DNA from: an uncultured Clostridia bacterium
GTDB taxonomy: Bacteria > Bacillota_A > Clostridia > Oscillospirales > Oscillospiraceae
Assembly (NCBI GenBank): GCA_946405325.1
Contig: CAMJGU010000073.1
Location: 1-5,405, forward strand
Length of the DNA: 5,405 nucleotides
Direction of reading: 5' to 3'
The notes under the pieces: generated by a model
Seen by the model: the letters and a program-made list of their open reading frames with translations, nothing else
Told to the model about the DNA's origin: nothing
The model's database searches: none
Shown: one piece after another, positions 1-5,379 of the stretch
Layout of the letters: each line of letters begins with the position of its first letter
Numbering within the stretch: position 1 is the first letter of the stretch
Program-made: the position numbers and the translations under genes

Positions 1-1031
1 CTGTACTCCGGCGGCATGGTGATCTTCACGTTGGGCGTGACGATCTCGAACTTCTTGTCCACCAGATTGCCCGGCTGAAGCGTGGCATCCTCACCGAAGG
101 ACTCCTCCACCGCCTTGCGGAAGGCTTCGACGTGCGGCTCGGAGACGCCGCCCTGGCGCAGGATGTTCTCCACCTCGCGGGTCTCAAGACTTAAAAGCTC
201 CGGGTTCTTCTCCGCCTTGTGCAGCTCCACGCGCTCGCGCAGCTGCTCGTTGACGCTCTGCACCACGCTGTAGCTGCACTCCGCCTCCAGCGCGTCGGCG
301 AGCGCCGTATGGAAGGCGCTTCGCTGCTCCGGCGCGGACATGGGCGGCTCGGTGCGGAACACCGCGTCGATGAACTCCTCGTGCATCCGATCCGGCTTCT
401 GGACGTAGTAGAGCGCGTTGTAGATGTTCGCGCTGCGCTCGTCAAACGCCGGGAACAGGAAGCCCAGCGCCGTATTGCCCAGCAGCGGGCCGGAGGACGC
501 GATACGGAACTCGCTCACGTCGTAGAAAAAGCGCAGGTCGGCGGTGGCGTCCTTGACGGGGCAGACCGCGCAGACGAAGTAGGTGAACACGTCCGCCGAC
601 GCGTCCGCCTGATCCTCGTCGTCCGTGCCGCGATAGGGCACGTCGTAGCTGTCCGAGGCGAGCAGGATCACATAGTTGCTCTGCTCCATGTCCAGCACGT
701 CGATCACCTTGCGGTACAGCGCCTCGCGCGCCTCCGCATCGGAGCACTGAGTGCTGCGCAGCTTGCTCAAAAGGCGGTGCTCTTCGCTGTCCACCACCTG
801 CGGCGTGGAAAACTCGATGTCGATGAGGTTCCGCCCCTGTCCCCCGCTCAGGCACTTCTTGAGCCGGGCGAGGTAGATCTCCTGCTCCTCCTGCTTGAGC
901 ATGCCGAGTGAGGAATCGATATAGGCGACGATCTCCTTATTGGTGTTGACGAAGCAGCCGTAAATGCGGCTGATGTTGCTCTTGTCCGCGCGAAACCGGC
1001 GGCGCAGCTCGTTGATTTCCTTCTGATTCAT
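1..1031 (-). CDS. DUF4317 family protein, 3' end beyond window
   Basis: This gene has no known biochemical function; I recognise it as DUF4317, a family common in Clostridia. The frame is open from ATG at 1031 to the left edge, giving 343 complete codons with no stop, so the C-terminus is missing. Family-like stretches are an N-terminal MNQKEINELRRRF, RIYGCFV (residues 22-28), SGGQGRNLIDIEF (62-74), SDSYDVPYR (127-135), a CAVCPVK segment (154-160) and LGFLFPAFDERSANIYNALYY (189-209). Residues 235-315 are rich in charged residues and probably helical. There is no signal peptide or membrane segment, so it is probably cytoplasmic. A GAGGG ribosome binding site lies 5 bases before the ATG. It follows the lipoprotein gene by only 20 bp with no terminator between, so it is probably the second gene of that operon. 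The family call is from memory of the conserved segments, without a profile search. Confidence 0.85.
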   Translation of the reverse strand, partial: MNQKEINELRRRFRADKSNISRIYGCFVNTNKEIVAYIDSSLGMLKQEEQEIYLARLKKCLSGGQGRNLIDIEFSTPQVVDSEEHRLLSKLRSTQCSDAEAREALYRKVIDVLDMEQSNYVILLASDSYDVPYRGTDDEDQADASADVFTYFVCAVCPVKDATADLRFFYDVSEFRIASSGPLLGNTALGFLFPAFDERSANIYNALYYVQKPDRMHEEFIDAVFRTEPPMSAPEQRSAFHTALADALEAECSYSVVQSVNEQLRERVELHKAEKNPELLSLETREVENILRQGGVSEPHVEAFRKAVEESFGEDATLQPGNLVDKKFEIVTPNVKITMPPEY

Positions 1032-1051
1032 CGTGTCCCTCTTGCGTTTTC

Positions 1052-1981
1052 TCAGCCTTCGCTGTTGCCCATGGTGAGCGTGTTGGCGCACAGCACCGAC
1101 CAGCAGCCGCGGGCGTAATCGGAGTTCACCAGCTCCCGCATCTGCGCGCGCACACCGGCGTCCTCAAAGACGCCGGGCAGCTCGGCGTTTTCCTCCATGG
1201 CGGCATCCAGCAGCGCCACCACGTCCATGAAGTTCTCGTCGAACGCGGTCTGCTCCTCCTGCGGCAGACTCTCCCACGCACGGAGCATCACGTCCCGCAT
1301 AGCGTCAACGTCCTGCGCGAGGAGATCGTGGCGCTCGGCAAATTGCATCGCGTCGCACGCGGCCTTTGCCATCGCGATGCTCGAGCCCGCCGTACCCACG
1401 GCGTAGCCGCCGATCACATGGAAATACTCGTCGGTGAACTGCTCCTCGGTCAGCGGCGCCGCCGGCAGGCGGACAAAGCGCATCTCCGCGCTCCGCTCCT
1501 CCTTGCTGTCCGTCCACAGCAGCTTGCCGTCCTCGTCCAGCGTGAACGCGCCCTCGCTGCCGTTCCACTGCTCGTCGGCGGTCAGCGTGCCGTCCTCCGC
1601 CGCCGTGACGATCGCCATGCTGCCCTCGCTGTAGTTGAGACTGCCCGTCTGTGCGTCAAAAGCGGCGTACATCGTCCACTCCGCGGCCTCGAACGCGCTG
1701 CTGCCCCAGTGGATCTTCACCGCGGCGTCGCCATAAGAGGCGGAGGGCGCGATGGTCAGCATCGCGCGCTGGCTGGTCTCGTCCTGCCAGGTGCCGAACA
1801 AGTCGTACAGATGCAGGGCATTCTCGTCCGTTTCGGCATCGGCGGGCTCGACCGCCGGGGTTTCCTCCGCGGCTTCGGCGGGCTCCTGCGGGGCCGTCCC
1901 TGTCTCCGCTTTGCCGCCGCAGGCGGTCAGCGCGCCAAGCATCATCATCAAAATCAGTAAAATTGCCAGGGTCTTTTTCAT
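1052..1981 (-). CDS. Secreted lipoprotein with beta-rich and helical domains, function unknown
   Basis: A 309-residue predicted lipoprotein, anchored on the outside of the cytoplasmic membrane. The N-terminus has two lysines, a hydrophobic run (residues 5-18) and a lipobox L-T-A-C with the lipidated cysteine at C21. An acidic Ala/Pro/Glu linker follows (about 22-55). Residues 58-172 start with DLFGTWQDE and look beta-rich, with repeated Trp/Gly strands resembling small lipocalin-like folds. Residues 177-303 look helical and end in TLTMGNSEG. I recognise this two-part layout from hypothetical lipoproteins of gut Clostridia but know no function. The start at 1981 is set by AAAGGAGA 9 bases upstream and by the signal peptide; the open frame reaches back to 2128, but that would bury the signal peptide 50 residues inside. 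It is the first gene of a unit with the DUF4317 gene, behind the promoter at 2025-2053. A substrate-binding or envelope-sensing role is possible but unproven. Confidence 0.88.
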   Translation of the reverse strand: MKKTLAILLILMMMLGALTACGGKAETGTAPQEPAEAAEETPAVEPADAETDENALHLYDLFGTWQDETSQRAMLTIAPSASYGDAAVKIHWGSSAFEAAEWTMYAAFDAQTGSLNYSEGSMAIVTAAEDGTLTADEQWNGSEGAFTLDEDGKLLWTDSKEERSAEMRFVRLPAAPLTEEQFTDEYFHVIGGYAVGTAGSSIAMAKAACDAMQFAERHDLLAQDVDAMRDVMLRAWESLPQEEQTAFDENFMDVVALLDAAMEENAELPGVFEDAGVRAQMRELVNSDYARGCWSVLCANTLTMGNSEG

Positions 1982-2024
1982 TTTTTCGTCTCCTTTTGCG
2001 GTGTCTTGCTTAGGTTGCCCGCTT

Positions 2025-2053
2025 ACTATACAATTTTGCAAAAAGATTTTCAA
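2025..2053 (-). promoter_or_regulatory. SigA-type promoter of the lipoprotein-DUF4317 unit
   Basis: On the minus strand TTGAAA (2053-2048) and TATAGT (2030-2025) are separated by exactly 17 bases; each hexamer matches the consensus at five of six positions. The predicted start of transcription is near 2018, leaving a leader of about 37 nt before the ATG at 1981, too short for a typical riboswitch. The surroundings are AT-rich compared with the genes. Confidence 0.75.
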
Positions 2054-2100
2054 TGCCTTTTCCGGTTCAGATGCACATTCCGGACAATGCGTTTTGCTCG

Positions 2101-2122
2101 GCCGAAACCGGCCAGATTCGGC
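2101..2122. repeat. Short inverted repeat between divergent promoters
   Basis: GCCGAA (2101-2106) and TTCGGC (2117-2122) form a 6-bp inverted repeat with a 10-base spacer that itself contains the palindrome CCGG/GGCC. It sits in the region of about 130 bp between the lipoprotein and HU promoters and could be an operator, but a repeat this short may be chance. Nothing else structured was found between the two promoters. Confidence 0.25.
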
Positions 2123-2183
2123 ATACAAATCATCCGTATGGGTATCTCTTTACAAAATGTTTAATATTTTTGCGGAAATGCCC

Positions 2184-2212
2184 TTGACAATCGACCGAAA
2201 ATTCGCCATAAT
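2184..2212 (+). promoter_or_regulatory. Strong SigA-type promoter of the HU gene
   Basis: A perfect TTGACA (2184-2189) and CATAAT (2207-2212, five of six) are spaced 17 bases apart. The stretch just upstream (about 2150-2171) is strongly A/T-rich and lies where an UP element would touch the RNA polymerase alpha subunit. Transcription should start near 2218-2220, giving a leader of about 54 nt. This fits a highly expressed nucleoid protein. No clear operator was seen. Confidence 0.85.
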
Positions 2213-2272
2213 GCCCTCTGTACCATGTATTGGTTATGGATGCATTATCATATTTTTTGGAGGAAACAAAAG

Positions 2273-2545
2273 ATGAACAAGACAGAACTCATCGCCGCTA
2301 TGGCTGAGAAGAGCGGCCTGACCAAGAAGGATTCCGAGGCGGCTCTCGCCGCGTTCCTCGCCTCCGTCGAGGAAGCGCTCAAGGGCGGCGACAAGGTCCA
2401 GCTCGTCGGCTTCGGCACGTTCGAGGTCAAGAACCGCGCCGCGCGCACCGGCATCAACCCGCAGACCAAGAAGCCCGTCAAGATTGCGGCTTCCAAGGCT
2501 CCCGCGTTCAAGGCCGGCAAGGCGCTCAAGGACGCTCTGAACTAA
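2273..2545 (+). CDS. hup: HU family DNA-binding protein
   Basis: HU is a small basic dimeric protein that bends and compacts DNA in the nucleoid and supports replication, repair and recombination. The 90-residue length is the normal full length. The N-terminal [16 protein letters not shown] and the following helices (to about 38) form the dimer core. GFGTFEV (46-52) begins the DNA-binding saddle, and the arm (about 53-75) carries R-T-G-I-N-P with the intercalating proline at P63. [16 protein letters not shown] is the typical HU C-terminus. The start at 2273 is set by GGAGG at 2259-2263, 9 bases upstream; the frame opens at 2225, but that start would add 16 non-HU residues. It is a single-gene unit between its own promoter and a strong hairpin terminator. 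IHF is unlikely because the sequence matches the Firmicute HU (HBsu-like) type. Codons are strongly biased towards C/G third positions, as expected for high expression. Confidence 0.97.
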   Translation: MNKTELIAAMAEKSGLTKKDSEAALAAFLASVEEALKGGDKVQLVGFGTFEVKNRAARTGINPQTKKPVKIAASKAPAFKAGKALKDALN

Positions 2546-2564
2546 TTTCCGAGATTCTGTAACG

Positions 2565-2602
2565 AAAGCCCCCGAAACCGTATGGTTTCGGGGGCTTTTA
2601 TT
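2565..2602 (+). terminator. Rho-independent terminator after HU
   Basis: The arms at 2565-2579 and 2584-2598 pair perfectly over 15 bp around a GTAT loop, with a GCCCCCG core and a short T-rich tail (TTTTATT). It lies 19 bases after the HU stop codon. The outer A:T pairs also give a T-rich tail on the minus strand, so it may end the converging transcript from 2616-2936 as well. Confidence 0.95.
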
Positions 2603-2615
2603 GTCTTTGGCTCCG

Positions 2616-2936
2616 TCAAACGATCTCGAGCGCTCTGCCCCGCTCCCGACAGACGACCTCGTCGCCGATGTAATAGGTCTCGTACTGCTCCGCGCTCACA
2701 GTGATCTCCTTTACGCCGTTCGGCGTGTCCAGCTCAAAGCGGTAGATAGGCTCGTTCTCCCCGCGGGAGTAGTCGGCGTATTTGTTCTTGAGCGGGAACG
2801 CGATGGTCTTGTCCGCGTCCACCGGCGCGGATTCATCCGGCGCCGCGTCCGCCGTCTCCTGCCGCCCCAGCAGCACAGCCGCGGCCGCTCCGGCGGCGAG
2901 GGCCGCAAGCAGGGCAAATACCGTTCCTTTTTTCAT
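2616..2936 (-). CDS. Small membrane-anchored or secreted protein, unknown function
   Basis: A 106-residue protein. Residues 1-24 form a signal-anchor or signal peptide: MKKG followed by a long Ala/Leu/Val hydrophobic run. No lipobox cysteine follows, and an Ala-rich segment near 19-32 could be cut by signal peptidase. Residues 25-45 are a polar, acidic linker. Residues 46-106 look like a small beta domain, with PLKNKYADYSRGENEPIYRFEL followed by EITVSAEQYETYYIGDEVV. This pattern (a value given to a beta barrel, then Y-x-x-x-Y-x-GDEV) vaguely recalls DUF2500-like domains, but I would not assign that family. AAAGGAG lies 9 bases upstream of ATG 2936. It has its own promoter (2970-2998), diverges from the amidase gene and converges on HU. 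The role is unknown, outside the cytoplasmic membrane. Confidence 0.8.
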   Translation of the reverse strand: MKKGTVFALLAALAAGAAAAVLLGRQETADAAPDESAPVDADKTIAFPLKNKYADYSRGENEPIYRFELDTPNGVKEITVSAEQYETYYIGDEVVCRERGRALEIV

Positions 2937-2969
2937 AGGCGCACGCTCCTTTGTTTTGTTCTTGCTTCC

Positions 2970-2998
2970 AGTCTAACCGCGCGTTTCCCCTTTGTCAA
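2970..2998 (-). promoter_or_regulatory. SigA-type promoter of the 106-residue protein gene
   Basis: On the minus strand a perfect TTGACA (2998-2993) is followed after 17 bases by TAGACT (2975-2970, four of six). The predicted start is near 2963, giving a leader of about 26 nt that carries the AAAGGAG site. Its -35 box overlaps the -35 box of the plus-strand promoter at 2992-3020. Confidence 0.7.
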
Positions 2999-3020
2999 GC
3001 GGCATATCCTGCCGGATAAC
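2992..3020 (+). promoter_or_regulatory. Probable promoter of the amidase/coiled-coil unit
   Basis: TTGTCA (2992-2997, five of six) and GATAAC (3015-3020, four of six) are spaced 17 bases apart on the plus strand; the predicted leader is about 28 nt. A 5-bp inverted repeat TATCC/GGATA (3005-3009 and 3014-3018) overlaps the -10 box. The promoter is weaker than its minus-strand neighbour, and the two -35 boxes share five bases, so the two polymerases should exclude each other. Confidence 0.5.
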
Positions 3021-3053
3021 ACCATAGAGATAGTGGGAAAAGGAGGCTGCCGC

Positions 3054-3554
3054 ATGGAACTTTTTCCCTACGACCGCGCCGCCGTGGTGCGCTATGCCCA
3101 CCGCTGGGCGTTTGCCCGGAATCCGCGCTACTACGACTATGAGCTGCTCGGCGGCGACTGTACGAACTTTGCCAGCCAGTGCCTCTACGCCGGGTCGCGC
3201 GTCATGGACTACACCCCCACCTTTGGCTGGTACTATGTGGACGCCAACGACAAGGCGCCCGCATGGACGGGCGTGCCGTATCTCTACAATTACCTCACCC
3301 GTACCCACATCACCCCCGGTCCCGCCGCGCGAGACGCCGCCATCGGCGATCTGCTGCCCGGAGACGTCGTTCAGCTCTCCTTCGACGGCGTGCGCTGGGC
3401 GCACACGCCGGTGGTGGTCGCCGTCGGCTCGCCGCGCACACCGGACAACGTGCTCGTCGCCGCGCACAGCGAGGACGCGGACGACCGCCCGCTGTCCGAC
3501 TACGACTATGCCGACATACGCTTCCTGCACATTTTCGGCGTTTACAAACCATGA
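3054..3554 (+). CDS. Amidase_6-type putative cysteine amidase
   Basis: A 166-residue protein matching the putative amidase domain Amidase_6 (PF12671), a papain/NlpC-like cysteine hydrolase fold thought to act on peptides or cell-wall amide bonds. The hallmark G-G-D-C-T-N-F-A-S-Q-C-L is at residues 33-44, with the probable nucleophile C36. W-A-H-T-P-V-V-V (115-122) supplies the probable catalytic H117, and A-A-H-S-E-D-A-D-D-R-P-L (136-147) matches the usual later motif. The N-terminal region Y-D-R-A-A-V-V-R-Y-A-H-R-W-A with NPRYYDY is typical of the domain. The protein is essentially the domain alone, with no signal peptide or membrane helix, so it is either cytoplasmic or exported in an unusual way. 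The start is set by AGGAGG (3041-3046), 7 bases before ATG; the frame is open from 2601, but that part is antisense to the neighbouring gene. A 47-bp gap separates it from the next gene. The substrate is unknown. Confidence 0.9.
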   Translation: MELFPYDRAAVVRYAHRWAFARNPRYYDYELLGGDCTNFASQCLYAGSRVMDYTPTFGWYYVDANDKAPAWTGVPYLYNYLTRTHITPGPAARDAAIGDLLPGDVVQLSFDGVRWAHTPVVVAVGSPRTPDNVLVAAHSEDADDRPLSDYDYADIRFLHIFGVYKP

Positions 3555-3564
3555 GTTTCATGGT
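3548..3564 (+). repeat. Inverted repeat across the amidase stop codon
   Basis: ACCATGA (3548-3554) and TCATGGT (3558-3564) form a perfect 7-bp inverted repeat with a GTT loop, with the TGA stop at the end of the left arm. There is no T-run after it, so it is not a terminator. It may be an mRNA hairpin between the two genes, or chance. Confidence 0.35.
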
Positions 3565-3601
3565 ACGATGGCGCAAACGACAAAAACAGGAGGTTTTCGC
3601 C

Positions 3602-3964
3602 ATGGATCGTGAAGAAAAAGCGCTGCGCTACGCGCGCATCAACGTCTGGCTCACCGGCGCGCTGCTGGTCGTACTCTGCGTCGCCGCAATCATTCTTGTG
3701 CCCCGCACCATGCGGTTTCTCGAACACGCAGAGGATACCCTGACCACCGTTGAAACGCTCGCCGAGACCGCGGACAGCGCTCTTGCTGCTGCCAACAGTG
3801 CCGCGGAGACCGCCAACCGCCTCGCCGCGGACAATGCCGACGCCGTCTCCGAGGCGCTGGAAAAGTTCAACTCCGTGGATTTTGCCACGCTCAACAAGGC
3901 GATCGCCGATCTTGCCACCATTGTGGAGCCTCTCGCGAAGGTATCCAGCTTCTTCACGCGATAA
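3602..3964 (+). CDS. Single-pass membrane protein with coiled coil, unknown function
   Basis: A 120-residue protein. Residues 1-13 are charged, residues 14-34 form one membrane helix (VWLTGALLVVLCVAAIILV), and residues 36-90 are an Ala/Glu/Thr-rich coiled-coil region with repeated heptad-like A-E-T-A-x-x-A steps. The C-terminus FNSVDFATLNKAIADLATIVEPLAKV (89-114) looks like a conserved amphipathic end. Layout and composition recall DUF948-like and methyl-accepting-type helical stalks, without a signalling tip. I know this kind of small protein from Clostridia as a hypothetical, with no assigned role. AGGAGG (3588-3593) stands 8 bases before ATG 3602. No promoter is visible in the 47-bp gap, so it is probably read together with the amidase gene and ends at the hairpin at 3980-4010. 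A membrane scaffold or partner of an envelope complex is a guess. Confidence 0.85.
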   Translation: MDREEKALRYARINVWLTGALLVVLCVAAIILVPRTMRFLEHAEDTLTTVETLAETADSALAAANSAAETANRLAADNADAVSEALEKFNSVDFATLNKAIADLATIVEPLAKVSSFFTR

Positions 3965-3979
3965 ACAGCCATACAGCGC

Positions 3980-4010
3980 AAAAGGCGGCACGAACGTGCC
4001 GCCTTTTTTA
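3980..4010. terminator. Strong hairpin terminator shared by converging genes
   Basis: GGCGGCAC (3984-3991) pairs with GTGCCGCC (3996-4003) around GAAC, flanked by AAAA (3980-3983) and a run of six T (4004-4009). It ends the plus-strand unit 16-46 bases after the stop at 3964. The flanking AAAA gives a U-run on the minus strand too, so it probably also ends the operon coming from 5379. The minus-strand stop codon (4010-4008) lies inside the T-run. Confidence 0.93.
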
Positions 4011-4274
4011 TCTGCGTTTCTTGCCCGCGCCGTGAAAACCGCCGCCGCGGCTCGCCGCCCGGATCTGACGCTGCCGCTGTCGCTGCTTCGCGCCGCGGCG
4101 CAAGCCGTACAGCGCGAACGCGATCATGCCCGCACCGCGCAGCAGCTCCCGCCACCCGGTGCGCAGCGAGGCAAAGCCGCTGCCATAGGGCGCCTCCGCC
4201 CCGATGTGCAGCGCGTCGTCTTTTTCCGAGCGCTCCGCGCGGAACGTCACGCCGTTCTTGCTCCATTCCGCCAT
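4008..4274 (-). CDS. Small basic protein of unknown function, coupled to the nuclease gene
   Basis: An 88-residue protein I do not recognise. The N-terminal half (MAEWSKNGVTFRAERSEKDD, then A-L-H-I-G-A-E-A-P-Y-G) is mixed. Residues 41-59 contain a short hydrophobic helix (WRELLRGAGMIAFALYGLR) that is too short and flanked by too many arginines for a clear membrane span. The C-terminus (60-88) is highly basic, with Q-R repeats and GGGFHGAGKKRR, suggesting nucleic-acid or membrane-surface binding. Codon use has G/C third positions like its neighbours, supporting real coding. AAGGAGG (4288-4282) lies 7 bases before the ATG and shares a base with the upstream stop codon, a mark of translational coupling. 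The stop TAA lies in the T-run of the shared terminator. An accessory role to the nuclease is inferred from position alone. The longer open frame to 4493 only overlaps the nuclease gene and is not used. Confidence 0.72.
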   Translation of the reverse strand: MAEWSKNGVTFRAERSEKDDALHIGAEAPYGSGFASLRTGWRELLRGAGMIAFALYGLRRGAKQRQRQRQIRAASRGGGFHGAGKKRR

Positions 4275-4290
4275 GTGCCCTCCTCCTTCA
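4275..4290 (-). promoter_or_regulatory. Ribosome binding site overlapping the upstream stop codon
   Basis: Read on the minus strand, the TGA of the nuclease gene (4290-4288) runs directly into AAGGAGGAGGG, and ATG follows at 4274. Ribosomes ending the nuclease can restart without leaving, so the two proteins are probably made in linked amounts. The site also decides the start of the small gene. Confidence 0.85.
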
Positions 4291-5379
4291 CAGATCGCGC
4301 CGATCCAGCGCCGCAAGGCCGAAGCGCGCCGCGCGCTCCACCTGCCGCCGTCCGGCTTCGTCCGCTGTCTCATACTGTCCACGCAGCTCCCGCAGGAACA
4401 GGCCCCGCAGGGAATCCTCCTGCGCGTGCGCCCAGATATCCTGCCGCATGTGCGTCTCATCCCGCAGCTCCAGATGGAAAAAGTCCGGGGCAAATCGCTC
4501 TTGGGTCAATTTTATGTCAACTCCGCGTTCGTCGGTCTCCCCGGTGAAGATCACACGGCAGAGATCGGACGCCGCCGTCTCCGGCATGGCAGCTTGCAAA
4601 GCGTCCTCCGGTTTTTGATCCGTCACGTCCACGCGCAGGATGCGGTAGCGCCGCTTGGCAAAGGGAATAAACTTTATGTCAACTTTATTGTGATCGACTG
4701 TGCCGCAGAGAAAGCCCTTGTCGTCCAGCTCGTCAAAGCCGCGTCCCTCCGGGCAACCTGAGTAGGCGTAAGCGGTGCGTCCCGCCGTCTCCACGCCGCC
4801 GAACTTGTGCGTATGCCCCAGCGCCAAGTAGTCGAGATTTGACGCCGCGATCTGCTCGCGCGTCACGGGGTCATAGCGCGCTTCGGCGGCGGTCAGGTCG
4901 CCATGAAGCACCATAAGATGCGTCAGGCCGTCGTCAGGCGCAGTGAAACCGTCCAGCAGGCTCGTCTCCTGTGCCGCGTCGGTAAATGCCGCGCCGTAGA
5001 CCGCGCAGCCCAGCTCCGGCAGCTCCACTCGCTCGATCTCCCGCGTCTTGAAGATATGCACATTCTCCGGCCAGCGGAGCGTGGCGTAGGGCGAGCGCGT
5101 AGCATAGAAATCGTGGTTGCCCGGGGCGATGAACACCCGCGCCGTCATGCCCGCGAGGGCGTCGATCAGCGTTTCGATCGTTTCGCGATAGCTCGTCGCG
5201 CCGTCGAACAGATCGCCCGCCAGCAAAACAATTTGGACGCCATTCTGGTTGACATAATTTGAAAGCCGTTCCAATAGCTGTCGGCTCTCGCGGCGGCGCA
5301 GCTTCGCCTGTTCCCCGGACAGTCCAGCAAAGGCGCTGTCCAGATGGAAGTCCGCCGCGTGCAGGATTTTAATTGACAT
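4288..5379 (-). CDS. YhaO/SbcD-like metallophosphoesterase (DNA repair nuclease)
   Basis: A 363-residue calcineurin-like phosphoesterase of the Mre11/SbcD class, closest in pattern to Firmicute YhaO. Such enzymes use two metal ions, usually Mn2+, to cut DNA ends in repair. All metal-site motifs are present: D10-x-H12 in HAADFHLDS, G-D56-L-F-D59, G-N88-H89-D90, H159 in VLHGD, and G-H189-T-H191. The segment SGCPEGRGFDELDDKG (207-222) and the C-terminus ARFGLAALDRRDL (351-363) are characteristic of the YhaO-like subgroup, so it looks full length; the C-terminal part (about 240-363) is the capping domain. It has no signal peptide and acts in the cytoplasm. The ribosome binding site AGGAG lies 11 bases before ATG 5379, slightly long. 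Only 26 bases upstream are visible, so its promoter and any upstream gene are unknown. The SMC-like ATPase usually encoded beside such genes is not downstream here; instead there is the coupled 88-residue gene. Confidence 0.93.
   Translation of the reverse strand: MSIKILHAADFHLDSAFAGLSGEQAKLRRRESRQLLERLSNYVNQNGVQIVLLAGDLFDGATSYRETIETLIDALAGMTARVFIAPGNHDFYATRSPYATLRWPENVHIFKTREIERVELPELGCAVYGAAFTDAAQETSLLDGFTAPDDGLTHLMVLHGDLTAAEARYDPVTREQIAASNLDYLALGHTHKFGGVETAGRTAYAYSGCPEGRGFDELDDKGFLCGTVDHNKVDIKFIPFAKRRYRILRVDVTDQKPEDALQAAMPETAASDLCRVIFTGETDERGVDIKLTQERFAPDFFHLELRDETHMRQDIWAHAQEDSLRGLFLRELRGQYETADEAGRRQVERAARFGLAALDRRDL

Noticed and set aside
219..911. Long plus-strand open frame of 230 codons
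   Set aside because: It is antisense to the DUF4317 gene. Its translation is rich in Arg, Val, His and Leu, typical of the reverse strand of GC-rich coding DNA, and it matches nothing known.
1982..2128. N-terminal extension of the lipoprotein gene up to 2128
   Set aside because: It would put 49 residues before the signal peptide and run across the promoter; the ribosome binding site clearly serves ATG 1981.
1982..2272. Riboswitch or structured leader in the intergenic region
   Set aside because: Both predicted leaders are short (about 37 and 54 nt) and show no extended pairing or terminator-antiterminator pair.
2601..3053. Upstream extension of the amidase frame
   Set aside because: It runs antisense to the 2616-2936 gene and across both promoters, while a good AGGAGG site serves ATG 3054 and the domain starts there.
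3179..3601. Open frame leading in phase into the coiled-coil gene
   Set aside because: It lies in a wrong frame of the amidase gene with an Arg-rich translation. The membrane protein has its own AGGAGG site before ATG 3602.
4204..4761. Plus-strand open frame of 185 codons, and a similar one at 4903-5262
   Set aside because: Both are antisense to the intact nuclease gene, have no suitable ribosome binding site that I could see and match no family.
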